Shown: positions 29,709 through 39,139 of the stretch, piece by piece | How positions within the stretch are numbered: position 1 is the first letter of the stretch | How the letters are laid out: each line of letters begins with the position of its first letter | DNA from: Streptococcus vestibularis ATCC 49124 | Lineage (GTDB): Bacteria; Bacillota; Bacilli; Lactobacillales; Streptococcaceae | DNA: 64,000 bases | Reading direction: 5' to 3' | Assembly (NCBI RefSeq): GCF_000188295.1 | Contig: NZ_GL831112.1 | Span: 1,454,847 to 1,518,846 of the forward strand | The notes under the pieces: generated by a model | Database searches by the model: none | The model's input: the letters and a program-made list of their open reading frames with translations, nothing else | Told to the model about the DNA's origin: nothing | Translations under genes and position numbers: made by a program

Positions 29709-29771
29709 GAGAAAAAGTTATTTTGATTATTCTTATTCTGCTCATTGAAGTTTAGCCAAGTAAGGATTAGC

Positions 29772-30308
29772 CTACTCAACTCTTATAGCATATTTTCCCA
29801 AAAAGGTCTTAGCTAGTTCCTGCTCCAAAGCATCTAAGGAGAGACTCCTATCCGTTGTCAAAATTTGATAACGTTCAGTTCCTTCAAAATAGAAATGATT
29901 CAATAGCTGATAGCCATTTCGTTCATAAAATGCTAAACGTTTTAAACGTTGCCCCCGATTAGAGACTTGCTCCTCATCCATAGGTTCAATCGTAAGCACA
30001 CATGGTCGTCCCCCTGCTTCTTCCTTAACTTGTGCCAAAATTTGACTGCCGTATCCCTGAGACTGTTTACTTTCCTCAACCGCAAGAAAGAGTAGGTAAA
30101 CCAAGTTGTCAGTATAAATGGTATAGGTCAGACCAATGAAAACTTTCCCATCAAAATATGCCAAGAAAGATTGTCCTCTTTTCAAGCTGTTCCAAGACAA
30201 TTGCCAAAGTGGTAATCTCTCCTCCACAGGAAAAGCCGCTTCATAAAGCGAAGCGACCTTCTTAAATGTTGCTGTCAGAGGATAAATGTTACGAACCTCT
30301 AATGTCAT
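29772..30308 (-). CDS. GNAT family N-acetyltransferase
   Basis: About 178 residues with a GNAT core: YTDNLVYLLFLAVEESKQSQGYGSQILAQVKEE is the central strand and acetyl-CoA loop (QSQGYGS), and LAFYERNGYQLLNHFY the last part. Substrate unknown. It overlaps or abuts the end of gtfB and is probably in the gtf operon. Two starts are possible: ATG 30306-30308, or a TTG at 30320 that overlaps the gtfB stop; I prefer the ATG. Confidence 0.82.
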   Translation of the reverse strand: MTLEVRNIYPLTATFKKVASLYEAAFPVEERLPLWQLSWNSLKRGQSFLAYFDGKVFIGLTYTIYTDNLVYLLFLAVEESKQSQGYGSQILAQVKEEAGGRPCVLTIEPMDEEQVSNRGQRLKRLAFYERNGYQLLNHFYFEGTERYQILTTDRSLSLDALEQELAKTFLGKYAIRVE

Positions 30309-30312
30309 TTTC

Positions 30313-31632
30313 CTAACCAATAACCTTCTTATAATCTTCTGGTGTTGCTACATGAGCGTGCTCACGTTGGCGATCAAGCAAGTGACTAAGGAAGTCACGG
30401 TTGCCCAAGGCTTCTTTAAGGGTTTGCTTAAATTGCCCGGCATTCATTGGTGAGAAGATATTACTTGGCGCGGTATATTCAGGACCATGGCTTGTGTTCG
30501 TGAAAGCTAGGATAAGCAGGTTATTTTCAAAGGCAGCACGTGTCGCTGACAAGATTTCATTTTGATGGTTAATATCTAAATAGAAATCAGCCTCTTGATA
30601 GAGACGCTTAACCTGTTCTGTTGTAATATTCGGATAAAGGCTAACATTACTATATTTAGCCAAATCCATCAAACGACTTGACATTTCTGTGATTGCCCCA
30701 ACATGATAATGCATGGTAGGCACTTCACTGACAATGCTTTCCAAATGTTCAATCTGATCTGAGTTAGTCAAGATAAGCGCTTGATTTTGGAAGTTGTTCT
30801 GGCGGGCAAATGGATACATGAATCCAAGGAAGGCCACGCGAGAAGCCTGCTCTGGACTAATCAGTCTTAGAAGATTTGTGTAGGCTGCGTATTCTTGCAC
30901 GACAATCTTAGTTTGACGGTGATTGCTATCAAGAAGGAGACGCATATTCCCAGGAACGGAATCAGTAATCGGTTCTTGCCAGAAGAGGACATCTTGACCA
31001 GAATTCGGAAGATTCATAGTTGTCAAGAAAGGTGTCGCCAATGAGTTGTATAGAATACGACTCAAATCATAACCGGCTTCTTTAAGATAGAAGACTACAA
31101 ATTCAGATTTGTTTTTGAAAATGTAGACCTTGTCTTTCCAATTCAAGATAACGTCTTTAGTCAAATGGTTGATGACGATAACTTCCTTGTTGTCAGGAGT
31201 GAAATAGCTCGTAATGGTCGCTTCTTGCTTAACATTATAGGTTGTTTGTGAGAAACGGTAACCCTTGTTATTGTAGCGATCAGTCACGCGCAAGCGACCT
31301 GACTCATCATACCAATCCACAGCTTTAACTAGACGTTGGTGAGCAGGATGCGCATAATGAATATGACCACGTTTCTTATCAAAACGGAAGATTTCCGCGT
31401 TACTATTCGTTCCTATAATTTCCCAGTAATCAGGCACGGGTACCTGATTAAAGTAAAGTGCAGAACCTTGAACCTTATCAAAACCTGTGAAATAAAGGTA
31501 AGGTGAGGTCACATCACTAGGTAAAAAGCCATCATCTGAAAGACAAACTGTTGTATTCACATAGCCAGCGACAATGAGCGAGTAATGGAGATCCCAACTA
31601 CCTTGACTATAGTTTTCAAATAAATTAATCAT
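30313..31632 (-). CDS. gtfB: GtfB-like accessory glycosyltransferase chaperone
   Basis: 439 residues resembling GtfB (Gtf2), the non-catalytic partner that with GtfA adds N-acetylglucosamine to serine-rich repeat adhesins. Recognisable parts are LFENYSQGSWDLHYSL at the start and YQEADFYLDINHQNEI near the end. It has no GT4 active-site motif. The start overlaps the gtfA end by 8 bp. No secA2/secY2, asp genes or serine-rich adhesin are in the window, so the pair is detached from the usual accessory Sec locus. Confidence 0.8.
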   Translation of the reverse strand: MINLFENYSQGSWDLHYSLIVAGYVNTTVCLSDDGFLPSDVTSPYLYFTGFDKVQGSALYFNQVPVPDYWEIIGTNSNAEIFRFDKKRGHIHYAHPAHQRLVKAVDWYDESGRLRVTDRYNNKGYRFSQTTYNVKQEATITSYFTPDNKEVIVINHLTKDVILNWKDKVYIFKNKSEFVVFYLKEAGYDLSRILYNSLATPFLTTMNLPNSGQDVLFWQEPITDSVPGNMRLLLDSNHRQTKIVVQEYAAYTNLLRLISPEQASRVAFLGFMYPFARQNNFQNQALILTNSDQIEHLESIVSEVPTMHYHVGAITEMSSRLMDLAKYSNVSLYPNITTEQVKRLYQEADFYLDINHQNEILSATRAAFENNLLILAFTNTSHGPEYTAPSNIFSPMNAGQFKQTLKEALGNRDFLSHLLDRQREHAHVATPEDYKKVIG

Positions 31633-33136
31633 GATTAGTCATCTCCTTTACCAAGTTAAGCCACTTCTGCTCAATTTTCTCTGTTAAAAAGCCTTTGGCG
31701 ATATCGTAAGAAACTTGATGAACATGATCTAAATCTGAACGATTGAAGAAAGCTACAATTTTATCTGCCAAGGCAGCCACAATAGCAGGCTCGTCATCTT
31801 TTTCAAATCGAGGGATTAAGTAACCATTTTCATTATCCTTGATAAAAGTTTGATTTCCATAACGAACATCAAAACCAATCATACCAAGGCCTGATCCAAC
31901 AGCTTCTAGAAGTGTCAATCCAAAACCTTCACTCTTAGAACCTGATAGGTAAAGTTCGTAATCCTTGTAGACTTCTGTTAAATCTTGGTGCCCCTTGAGA
32001 TGGATATAATCCTGAGCTTGATTCTCCTCAATAATGGCCTTAAGCTTAGCTTCTTCAGCACCTGTACCAAAGATATCAAAGTTCACTTGTGGCAGACTTT
32101 CTTTGGCCTTAACAACAGCCTTGGCTAACCAATCCACGTGCTTTTCATTGGCCAAACGTGAAGCTGTGATGATTGAGAATGGTTTACGCTCTCCTTCAGG
32201 CTCTCTCAGTTTATCCACACTTCCCACAGGAATCGTTACGATATGAGGTTTAAATGGTGTATATTTGTTGAACTGATCTAGCATAATGCTACGTTGACGT
32301 TCTGTCGCTGTGATGAAGAAATCAACCTTATCTGCATTGCTGAATTGGTACTCATAGAAGTTATTCCAAAGAATATTCTTGTCTGTCACAGCATTTTCAC
32401 TAAAGTGCTCTGCATGGACAACAACTCCAAGATTAGCTGGTTTAGTATTACGGAAAACAGCCTGTCCCGTACCAGTTGCACGGTCCAAAATGACAATGTC
32501 TTGATCAGTTAGACCTAATTGAGACATAAAGTAAGCGATAAACTCATGCTTAGAAGACAAAATCTTATCTGGGAAACGGAAGACACTATCCTTGCCATCA
32601 ACAATTTCATCATAAGCAATACTGCCATCTTCATTGAAGAAACGGCGTTGGTAGAGGTGGGCCTTATTGTCTACCGGTGTGTAGTACTCTGTAAACATCT
32701 TAGTATAAGAATAAAAGTCTTTACGAATTAGGCAACCACGCGATACTTTTTCCACACGATGGACAATATCTTCACCCTCTTTACGCAAATAAGCGGCGTA
32801 GAAAATATCTTCCTTGGCACAAAAAAGTTTAACCACTTTGCCATTAATCTCGCGACGCGTGATGTCATAAGGAATTTCCTTTTCCAAATCCTTGATAGTA
32901 TAGGTCGTTGGGGCAATCTTAAGGTCTGTAAAATAGCTATAAAGCCAGATGATATCTTCATCTGAAAACCCCATGTTACGGGTCAAATCAGAAAGATTGT
33001 CCTGCAAGAACATATCCATAAAGACAAACTTAGCCTTAATACCTGTATTTTTGAAAATTCTAGAACGATAGGCCTGAGCATACTCAACACCACTTGATGC
33101 CCAACCGATTCCTAAATTGATGTTATAAACAGTCAT
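31625..33136 (-). CDS. gtfA: GtfA-like accessory glycosyltransferase (GT4)
   Basis: 503 residues, matching GtfA (Gtf1) of serine-rich adhesin glycosylation in length and layout. The N-terminal part starts YNINLGIGWASSGVEYAQAYR. An inserted beta-meander follows (about 90-200). The GT4 C-terminal domain has IITASRLANEKHVDWLAKA and the donor-binding SEGFGLTLLEAV with Glu. It is cytosolic. GtfA needs GtfB, encoded next with an 8-bp overlap. It has its own promoter after thiI. Confidence 0.85.
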   Translation of the reverse strand: MTVYNINLGIGWASSGVEYAQAYRSRIFKNTGIKAKFVFMDMFLQDNLSDLTRNMGFSDEDIIWLYSYFTDLKIAPTTYTIKDLEKEIPYDITRREINGKVVKLFCAKEDIFYAAYLRKEGEDIVHRVEKVSRGCLIRKDFYSYTKMFTEYYTPVDNKAHLYQRRFFNEDGSIAYDEIVDGKDSVFRFPDKILSSKHEFIAYFMSQLGLTDQDIVILDRATGTGQAVFRNTKPANLGVVVHAEHFSENAVTDKNILWNNFYEYQFSNADKVDFFITATERQRSIMLDQFNKYTPFKPHIVTIPVGSVDKLREPEGERKPFSIITASRLANEKHVDWLAKAVVKAKESLPQVNFDIFGTGAEEAKLKAIIEENQAQDYIHLKGHQDLTEVYKDYELYLSGSKSEGFGLTLLEAVGSGLGMIGFDVRYGNQTFIKDNENGYLIPRFEKDDEPAIVAALADKIVAFFNRSDLDHVHQVSYDIAKGFLTEKIEQKWLNLVKEMTNHD

Positions 33137-33198
33137 GCAGTTTCCTTTCTAGGTAAAAGTTTAACATCGACATTTCTTTTTCGATATAGCTAACTCTA

Positions 33199-33227
33199 AT
33201 GATACCTGGGCAATACCAAACTGTCAC
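33199..33227 (-). promoter_or_regulatory. gtfA-gtfB promoter
   Basis: GTGACA (33222-33227), a 17-bp spacer and TATCAT (33199-33204) on the minus strand. Confidence 0.55.
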
Positions 33228-33241
33228 TATATCCTCCTAGA

Positions 33242-34465
33242 CTAAAGTAAGTCTTCAATAAGTGTATCCACTTCGTCTTGCGCTTCTTCAATAGGTGTGA
33301 TTTCAGTCACCATGATTCCTGCAACCGCACGTTCAACTAAGCTTTCAACATCCATACGACCTTCATATTGTTCAACGTTCTTGATTTTTGGATTAGTTTT
33401 TGGACGGTCAGGTGCAAAAATGGTACAGCAATCCTCAAAAGGTTGGATGGAGATATCAAAGGTATCGATTTTTTGTGCCAAATCAATGATTTCCAACTTA
33501 TCCATAGTGACAACTGGACGAATCACGGGCGTACAGGTTACAGCATTGATAGCCTGCATAGACTCCATCGTCTGACTGGCAACCTGTCCAAGACTCTCAC
33601 CATTGATGATCACGAGACCACGGCGTTCTTCACGAATTCGGTCTGTAATACGCATCATGAAGCGACGTGTCAAGGTCATCAAATAAGCCTCTGGTGCTTT
33701 TTCTTTGATTTCCTCTTGAATCTCAGTAAATGGTACTTCTATGAACTGAATATTACCACCAAACTTGGTCAACTTACGGGTCAAATCTTGAGCCTTTTTA
33801 AGTGCACCAGGACTTGTATAAGGTGGGCTTGCAAAGTGGACAGCCTCAATATCCACACCACGTTTAAGGGCTAAATAACCTGCAACAGGCGAATCAATCC
33901 CACCTGAAAGCATGAGCATTCCTTTACCAGCAGTCCCTACAGGTAGTCCACCTGCTCCTTTGATTTCCTCATGAGAAATATAAGCTGCCTCGGCACGAAT
34001 TTCTACCTTGAGGTTGACATCCGGTCCCTTCATCTGGGCCTTAATGTCAGGCAATACATCAAATACAGCATTTCCTAAAGTAAGGTTGAGCTCGCGACTA
34101 TCTAAAACAAAGTCGTGATCACTACGTTTAGCAGTCACCTTAAAGGTAAGTCCGTCACGATAGAGGCCAGTCATAATGTCTTGAACAGCTTTTTTCAATA
34201 CTTCGACATCTTTTTCAAATTTGTAAACAGGGCTAAAGGCCTGAATCCCAAAAATTTGCTTCAAAGACTCTGCTACTGGCTCGTAGTCTGTACCATTGAG
34301 GTAGATATGTCCACGGTCTCGGTCAAAAGTCACTTTAACTTCTGGATAGATAGATAACACATCTTTGATGTTATTTCTGAGTTTATTGATAAAACGCATA
34401 CGGTTTTTGCCCTTAGTTGACAATTCACCGTAGCGAACCATAATTTCTGAATACGTTAATGTCAT
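33242..34465 (-). CDS. thiI: tRNA 4-thiouridine synthase ThiI
   Basis: It transfers sulfur to U8 of tRNA. 407 residues: an N-terminal ferredoxin-like domain and THUMP domain (about 60-165), then the PP-loop ATPase with [19 protein letters not shown]. The C-terminal rhodanese domain of E. coli ThiI is absent, as in most Firmicutes, so sulfur must come from a dedicated cysteine desulfurase. That gene lies directly upstream (34519-35664). Confidence 0.95.
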   Translation of the reverse strand: MTLTYSEIMVRYGELSTKGKNRMRFINKLRNNIKDVLSIYPEVKVTFDRDRGHIYLNGTDYEPVAESLKQIFGIQAFSPVYKFEKDVEVLKKAVQDIMTGLYRDGLTFKVTAKRSDHDFVLDSRELNLTLGNAVFDVLPDIKAQMKGPDVNLKVEIRAEAAYISHEEIKGAGGLPVGTAGKGMLMLSGGIDSPVAGYLALKRGVDIEAVHFASPPYTSPGALKKAQDLTRKLTKFGGNIQFIEVPFTEIQEEIKEKAPEAYLMTLTRRFMMRITDRIREERRGLVIINGESLGQVASQTMESMQAINAVTCTPVIRPVVTMDKLEIIDLAQKIDTFDISIQPFEDCCTIFAPDRPKTNPKIKNVEQYEGRMDVESLVERAVAGIMVTEITPIEEAQDEVDTLIEDLL

Positions 34466-34518
34466 TCCTTTTCCCTTTAAACTTGAATTTAGTTTTATTT
34501 TTTAATCGATTAATCTTG

Positions 34519-35664
34519 CTATCTTACTTTTTGCGTCTTAGCATAGACCTGCTTGAAAATCGTGAGAAACTGTTCTACTTGTCCCATATCATTATCATCA
34601 TCAAGACTGATACGAACAGCCGTTTGGGCTAACTTTGTTGGAACGCCCATAGAAATGAGGGTCCCCGCTGGTTTCCCCGCCTTAGATGAACATGCTGAGG
34701 TCGTTGAAATATAGATTTGATGCTCTTCAAAAGCATGGACAACCACTTCACCACGAACTCCCTTAACTCCAAAGGTCAAAATATTGGGAGCAAAGTCTTC
34801 ACCCTCGCCTGAGAAAATAGTAATATCCTCGTACTTAGCCAATTCGTCAAAGATAATCTTTTTCATCTTAGCAATTTTAGAAAGAGAAAATCCCTCTTTG
34901 TCAGTTACCAAGCGCAAAGCCTTAGCCATACTCGCAATCCCGGCAACATTTTCAGTTGTTGAACGAAAATCTTTTTCTTGCCCACCACCGGTTAAGAGTG
35001 GCGTAATCTTTTTCCCTGCCTTCTTGTAGACAAAACCGACACCACGAACAGCATGGAACTTATGACCAGAAAAAGTTGCAAAGTCAACACGGTCGGTTAA
35101 ATAAGCTGATACAGGAATCTTCCCAATGGCCTGAACAGCATCCACATGGAAAGATATGGTCGGCTCATTAGCTAGAAGATCTGAAATTTCTTGGATAGGT
35201 TGGATTGAACCGATTTCGTTATTAACAGCCATAACCGAAACCAAAATCGTGTCAGGGCGTAATAATCCAGCAAGAGCTTCAACATCCACAAATCCTTGCT
35301 CATTAACTGGTGCATAGGACACTTCGAAACCATGCTCTGAAAGCCATTTGGCAGACTCTTTCACCGCAGGATGTTCAATATCAGAAACAATAATGTGTTT
35401 GCCATAAGGTTCTTTTTCAAAAGCCACTCCTTTAATGACCCAGTTGTCGCCTTCGGTTCCACCAGACGTAAAGAAAATCTCATCGGCTGATTTTCCAATG
35501 AGGTCCGCAACTTGCTTACGAGAAGCCTCCAAAATACGTGTCGCAGATGTTCCTAATTGGTGTAGGCTGGATGGGTTCCCAAAAATTTTAGTAGCCACTT
35601 CTTGATAGGTTCTAAGTGCCTCTGGATAAGGCATCGTCGTGGCTGAATTATCAAAATAAATCAT
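34519..35664 (-). CDS. Cysteine desulfurase (NifS/IscS-like)
   Basis: A pyridoxal phosphate enzyme releasing sulfur from cysteine. 381 residues: IYFDNSATTMPYPE at the start, TSGGTEGDNW, FSGHKFHAVRGVGF with the PLP Lys, and STTSACSSKAGKPAGT with the catalytic Cys. Its pairing with a rhodanese-less thiI indicates that it is the NifZ-type donor for tRNA thiolation, as in B. subtilis. The two genes are separated by 53 bp and share a promoter. Confidence 0.93.
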   Translation of the reverse strand: MIYFDNSATTMPYPEALRTYQEVATKIFGNPSSLHQLGTSATRILEASRKQVADLIGKSADEIFFTSGGTEGDNWVIKGVAFEKEPYGKHIIVSDIEHPAVKESAKWLSEHGFEVSYAPVNEQGFVDVEALAGLLRPDTILVSVMAVNNEIGSIQPIQEISDLLANEPTISFHVDAVQAIGKIPVSAYLTDRVDFATFSGHKFHAVRGVGFVYKKAGKKITPLLTGGGQEKDFRSTTENVAGIASMAKALRLVTDKEGFSLSKIAKMKKIIFDELAKYEDITIFSGEGEDFAPNILTFGVKGVRGEVVVHAFEEHQIYISTTSACSSKAGKPAGTLISMGVPTKLAQTAVRISLDDDNDMGQVEQFLTIFKQVYAKTQKVR

Positions 35665-35693
35665 GATTTTTCCTCGATTTTTATTTACTATTT

Positions 35694-35702
35694 ATTATAG
35701 CA
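35694..35702 (-). promoter_or_regulatory. Extended -10 promoter of the desulfurase-thiI operon
   Basis: TGCTATAAT on the minus strand, 30 nt before the start; no clear -35. Confidence 0.55.
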
Positions 35703-35734
35703 TAATTTTTTTAGCAATTTTTGCGAGAAAATCA

Positions 35735-35740
35735 TATAAT
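35735..35740 (+). promoter_or_regulatory. -10 element of the Ser/Thr-rich membrane protein gene
   Basis: TATAAT with a possible TTAGCA -35 18 bp upstream; the divergent desulfurase promoter lies 33 bp away. Confidence 0.5.
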
Positions 35741-35772
35741 AGAGAGTACGAAATATTTTTAAGGAGAGCATC

Positions 35773-36234
35773 ATGTCTGAAAATTACTCACGCCGTAACC
35801 ATTCATCAAAAGAAGAAAAAAAATCTGCACCAATGGTGACCGAACACGTTACAAAAGGCTTCACTGCCTTCCAAAAAGTACTTACTGCTGTCGGGACAAT
35901 CTTGTCAATCATTGTCGCTTCCATCACTATCATGAATTTCACATCATCTAAGAATAAGGACACTTCTGATTCATCATCCAATCAGTCAACTGTAGTCATT
36001 AAAGAAGGCAACAATAAGACCCAAGAATCAAGTGTCGCCTCATCTAGCTATGGTAATGCAACTGACTCAGAAACAGAAACAAGCAGCCAAGCTGGTAATA
36101 ACACCTATTCTTCATCAGCAGACACAACAACTGGTGGAAATACAACTACTTCTTCATCCGCAGCCACTGCAGACACAACAACTGGCAATACGACAACTGG
36201 TGACGCCACAACTAGTGGCGCTGTTTCCAACTAA
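35773..36234 (+). CDS. Ser/Thr-rich single-pass membrane protein of unknown function
   Basis: 153 residues. A charged cytoplasmic head (1-35) rich in Lys, Arg and Glu precedes one membrane helix at about 37-57 (VLTAVGTILSIIVASITIM). The tail of about 95 residues is almost only Ser, Thr, Gly, Asn, Asp and Ala. It repeats TTTGN/TTTGD units (ADTTTGG, ADTTTGN, TTTGDATTSG). There is no LPXTG motif. The tail is low-complexity and probably outside the cell, possibly a glycosylation target. It is monocistronic or read with folC 45 bp downstream. Confidence 0.75.
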   Translation: MSENYSRRNHSSKEEKKSAPMVTEHVTKGFTAFQKVLTAVGTILSIIVASITIMNFTSSKNKDTSDSSSNQSTVVIKEGNNKTQESSVASSSYGNATDSETETSSQAGNNTYSSSADTTTGGNTTTSSSAATADTTTGNTTTGDATTSGAVSN

Positions 36235-36279
36235 AACAAAGAAAAGGTTAGGAAACCCCTGCCTTTTTTCTATAATCCT

Positions 36280-37527
36280 ATGAACTATACAGAAACTCTA
36301 AATTTCATCCACTCCTTCAAAGGCAATGGACGTCGCCCTCAACTCGGACGTATGCGTTGGCTCTTGAAACAGGCAGGAAATCCTCAATCTCACTATCCAA
36401 CGGTGCATATCGTCGGTACCAACGGTAAGGGATCAACAACTAGCTACCTACAAAATATCCTAACAAAATCAGGCTATCAGGTCGGGACTTTCACCTCCCC
36501 TTATATTACTCGCTTTAACGAACGTATTAGTATCAACGGCACAGAGATTCCAGACAAGGATCTAATTAACATTGTTGCGAAAGCTCAGGTTCTTCTCGAT
36601 GATTTAGAAGAGCACACTGCTTTTGAGCGACCAACAGAATTTGAATTGGTCACCTTACTCATGTTCCTCTACTTTGACCTTAAACAGGTTGATATTGCTA
36701 TCATTGAAGCCGGAATTGGTGGACGACTTGATTCAACCAATGTCCTTTCTCCAGAGCTTGTCATCTGTACTTCAATCGGCTTTGATCACACTGAAACTTT
36801 GGGCAATAGCCTTTTGGACATTGCCAATCATAAGGCAGGCGTCATGCGAGAAAATACACCTATCTTACTTGGTCGTGTCTCTACAGAAGTTGAACATTTC
36901 TTCAACAAAAAATCACATGACCTACAAGCTCCTTTAGCCGTCATTGATAGGGAAATTCAGCTGCTTCCAAGGGACAATCAAACGATCCAAGTTTCTTATG
37001 ACCATTGGGAAAGTCCAAAGCTTAAACTTCCAATGTTAGGACAGCATCAAGAAAACAATGCTGGGCTAGCTGTCACTGCTGCCCATCTCCTAGCTCAAAC
37101 ATTTTCTAAGATTACCGATAAGAGCATCCAAGAGGGAATCGTAGAGACGCATTGGCCTGGTCGTAGTGAGTGGATAGGAGATAACATTTATCTAGATGGT
37201 GCTCATAACCCTCAAGGAATTGCCAGCTTAAAACAGGTACTAAAAGATAACTTCGCTAATCGTAGGATACATATCCTCTTTGCAGGACTTAGACGAAAGC
37301 CATTGGCAGACTTACTAGAGGAATTGAAAGATTATGATATAACGGTAACCAGCTTTGACTTTTTTGAGGCACTGCCTTTGAATGAATATCCCCAACACTT
37401 CAAACGTGTAGCCGACTATAGAGACTGGCTAGCACAAGCTGAATCAGCAAATTCTGACGATCTATTTGTCGTCACTGGATCTCTTTACTTTATTTCAGAA
37501 TTAAGAAACTACTTAATTAACGAATGA
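36280..37527 (+). CDS. folC: Folylpolyglutamate synthase
   Basis: It adds glutamates to folates and, in many bacteria, to dihydropteroate. 415 residues, Mur-ligase fold: HIVGTNGKGSTTSYL P-loop, TSPYITRFNERI, EAGIGGRLDSTN and YLDGAHNPQG. No start-site ribosome binding site is obvious close to the ATG, but the frame begins with the expected MNYTETLNFIHS. Confidence 0.93.
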   Translation: MNYTETLNFIHSFKGNGRRPQLGRMRWLLKQAGNPQSHYPTVHIVGTNGKGSTTSYLQNILTKSGYQVGTFTSPYITRFNERISINGTEIPDKDLINIVAKAQVLLDDLEEHTAFERPTEFELVTLLMFLYFDLKQVDIAIIEAGIGGRLDSTNVLSPELVICTSIGFDHTETLGNSLLDIANHKAGVMRENTPILLGRVSTEVEHFFNKKSHDLQAPLAVIDREIQLLPRDNQTIQVSYDHWESPKLKLPMLGQHQENNAGLAVTAAHLLAQTFSKITDKSIQEGIVETHWPGRSEWIGDNIYLDGAHNPQGIASLKQVLKDNFANRRIHILFAGLRRKPLADLLEELKDYDITVTSFDFFEALPLNEYPQHFKRVADYRDWLAQAESANSDDLFVVTGSLYFISELRNYLINE

Positions 37528-37547
37528 AAGGCCTGAAGGCCTTTTTT
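37528..37547 (+). terminator. Terminator of folC
   Basis: AAGGCC / GGCCTT with a short loop directly after the stop codon, then a T-run. Confidence 0.85.
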
Positions 37548-37599
37548 ATTTAGACAGTCTACAGTTTTACACAGAGTGTAGGCTGCTATTTAAACACAA

Positions 37600-37631
37600 A
37601 GAAAAGCCTGAAACTCTCAGTTAACAGACTT
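37600..37631 (-). terminator. Terminator of gor
   Basis: AAGTCTG / CAGGCTT stem with one wobble and a 14-nt loop, then TTTTC on the minus strand. Confidence 0.5.
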
Positions 37632-37638
37632 CACTTTT

Positions 37639-38991
37639 CTATCTCATCGTTACAAATTCCTCTGAGCCTGTTGGATGAATGGCAACCGTATTATCAAAAT
37701 CAGCCTTAGTTGCTCCCATCTTAATAGCCACAGAGAATCCTTGAATCATCTCATCGACACCATACCCAATACCGTGAAGACCGATGATTTTTTCATCCTC
37801 ACCTAGCGTTACTAATTTCATGGTTGACGGCTGACGATTATCTCCAAGAGCCGTATACATTGGAGTGAAACTAGATTTATAGACCTTGATATTTTCCGAA
37901 CCATATTTGGCAATTGCCTTTTCCTCAGTCAACCCAATAGCACCAATGACCGGATGACTAAAGACCACAGTAGCTACATCTGTATAATCAAGTTTAGCAT
38001 CAACTTTATTATTGAAAAGTCGCTCTGACAATTGGCGACCAGCCTTCACTGCAACTGGAGTCAAATCAAGTTTACCAGTCACATCTCCAAGAGCATAGAT
38101 ACCAGGAACAGATGTATTTTCAAACTCGTCTGAATAAATGTTACCTCGTTCAGTCAACTCAACGCCTGTCTTTTCAAGACCAAAGCCAGAAGTATTCGCT
38201 GCACGTCCGACAGCCCAGATAAGGCAATCAACTGTAATAGTTTCTTCATTGTCAAAGCTAATAGTCAGAGAATCGTCTGCATTTTTTACTACCTCTGTTG
38301 CATTAGCATGCATGTGAAGTGTAGGGCCAGACTTAGCCATCTCATCAACTAAAACATCGATAATGTCTTTGTCAAAGGTACGCAATGGGCGATCCTTACG
38401 AATAAAGAGATGAGTATCACTTCCAAGAGCATTGAGAACACCGGCAACTTCAACTCCAATATAGCCACCACCAATAACAGCTGTACGTTTTGGCACCTCA
38501 TCTAACTCAAAGAAACCATCTGAGGTAATTCCATATTCACTGCCTGGAATATTTGGATAAAGAGAATGACCGCCTGTTGCAATTAGGATATGTGGTGCTG
38601 TATAAAGTTCACCCGCTACTTCAACCGTATGAGGGTCAACAAATCTTGCATACTTGTAAACACGTTCAACACCATTGCTATCAAAACCGCGCTCATAAGA
38701 ACCATGGATACGATCGATATAAGCCTGACGATTGGCCTTAAGCGTCGCAAAATCAAATTTATTAAGCGTCACATCAAAACCATACTCTCCTGCGTAACGG
38801 TGAAGGGTCTCAGCAACCTGAGCACCATACCACATGACCTTTTTAGGTACACAACCCACATTAACACAGGTACCACCGACCTCTTTTCCTTCAAAGAGAA
38901 TAACCTTAGCACCATACATAGCGGCACGATTAGCACTAGCAACACCACCAGAACCCCCACCGATGACAATATAATCGTATTCTTTTACCAT
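37639..38991 (-). CDS. gor: Glutathione-disulfide reductase
   Basis: A FAD enzyme that reduces oxidised glutathione with NADPH. 450 residues: [17 protein letters not shown] loop, redox disulfide C42 and C47 in [27 protein letters not shown] loop, ALGDVTG, and the C-terminal HPTGSEE with the catalytic His. It is part of the oxygen defence of a catalase-negative organism. It is monocistronic. Confidence 0.95.
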   Translation of the reverse strand: MVKEYDYIVIGGGSGGVASANRAAMYGAKVILFEGKEVGGTCVNVGCVPKKVMWYGAQVAETLHRYAGEYGFDVTLNKFDFATLKANRQAYIDRIHGSYERGFDSNGVERVYKYARFVDPHTVEVAGELYTAPHILIATGGHSLYPNIPGSEYGITSDGFFELDEVPKRTAVIGGGYIGVEVAGVLNALGSDTHLFIRKDRPLRTFDKDIIDVLVDEMAKSGPTLHMHANATEVVKNADDSLTISFDNEETITVDCLIWAVGRAANTSGFGLEKTGVELTERGNIYSDEFENTSVPGIYALGDVTGKLDLTPVAVKAGRQLSERLFNNKVDAKLDYTDVATVVFSHPVIGAIGLTEEKAIAKYGSENIKVYKSSFTPMYTALGDNRQPSTMKLVTLGEDEKIIGLHGIGYGVDEMIQGFSVAIKMGATKADFDNTVAIHPTGSEEFVTMR

Positions 38992-39053
38992 AATTCACCT
39001 CTTATGTTTCTTTATACAGAGCATTAGCTACTAGATAAACCATTTCTGCCTAT

Positions 39054-39082
39054 ACTGTATCATAAAATAGGTACCCTGACAA
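39054..39082 (-). promoter_or_regulatory. gor promoter
   Basis: TTGTCA (39077-39082), a 17-bp spacer and TACAGT (39054-39059) on the minus strand. Confidence 0.5.
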
Positions 39083-39099
39083 AAATCTGCTACGACACC

Positions 39100-39130
39100 A
39101 AAAAACAATCCCGTCACAACGAGATTGTTT
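39100..39130 (-). terminator. Terminator of the fru operon
   Basis: AAACAATC / GATTGTTT stem with a 12-nt loop, then a T-run on the minus strand. Confidence 0.85.
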
Positions 39131-39139
39131 GATCATATC

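Noticed and set aside
29485..29748. 87-codon plus-strand frame over the rplU leader
   Set aside because: It is antisense to the L21 start and leader; structured RNA explains the sequence.
37551..37590. Hairpin AGTCTACA / TGTAGGCT between folC and gor
   Set aside because: It lacks a T-run on either strand and has an 18-nt loop; it may be chance next to two better terminators.
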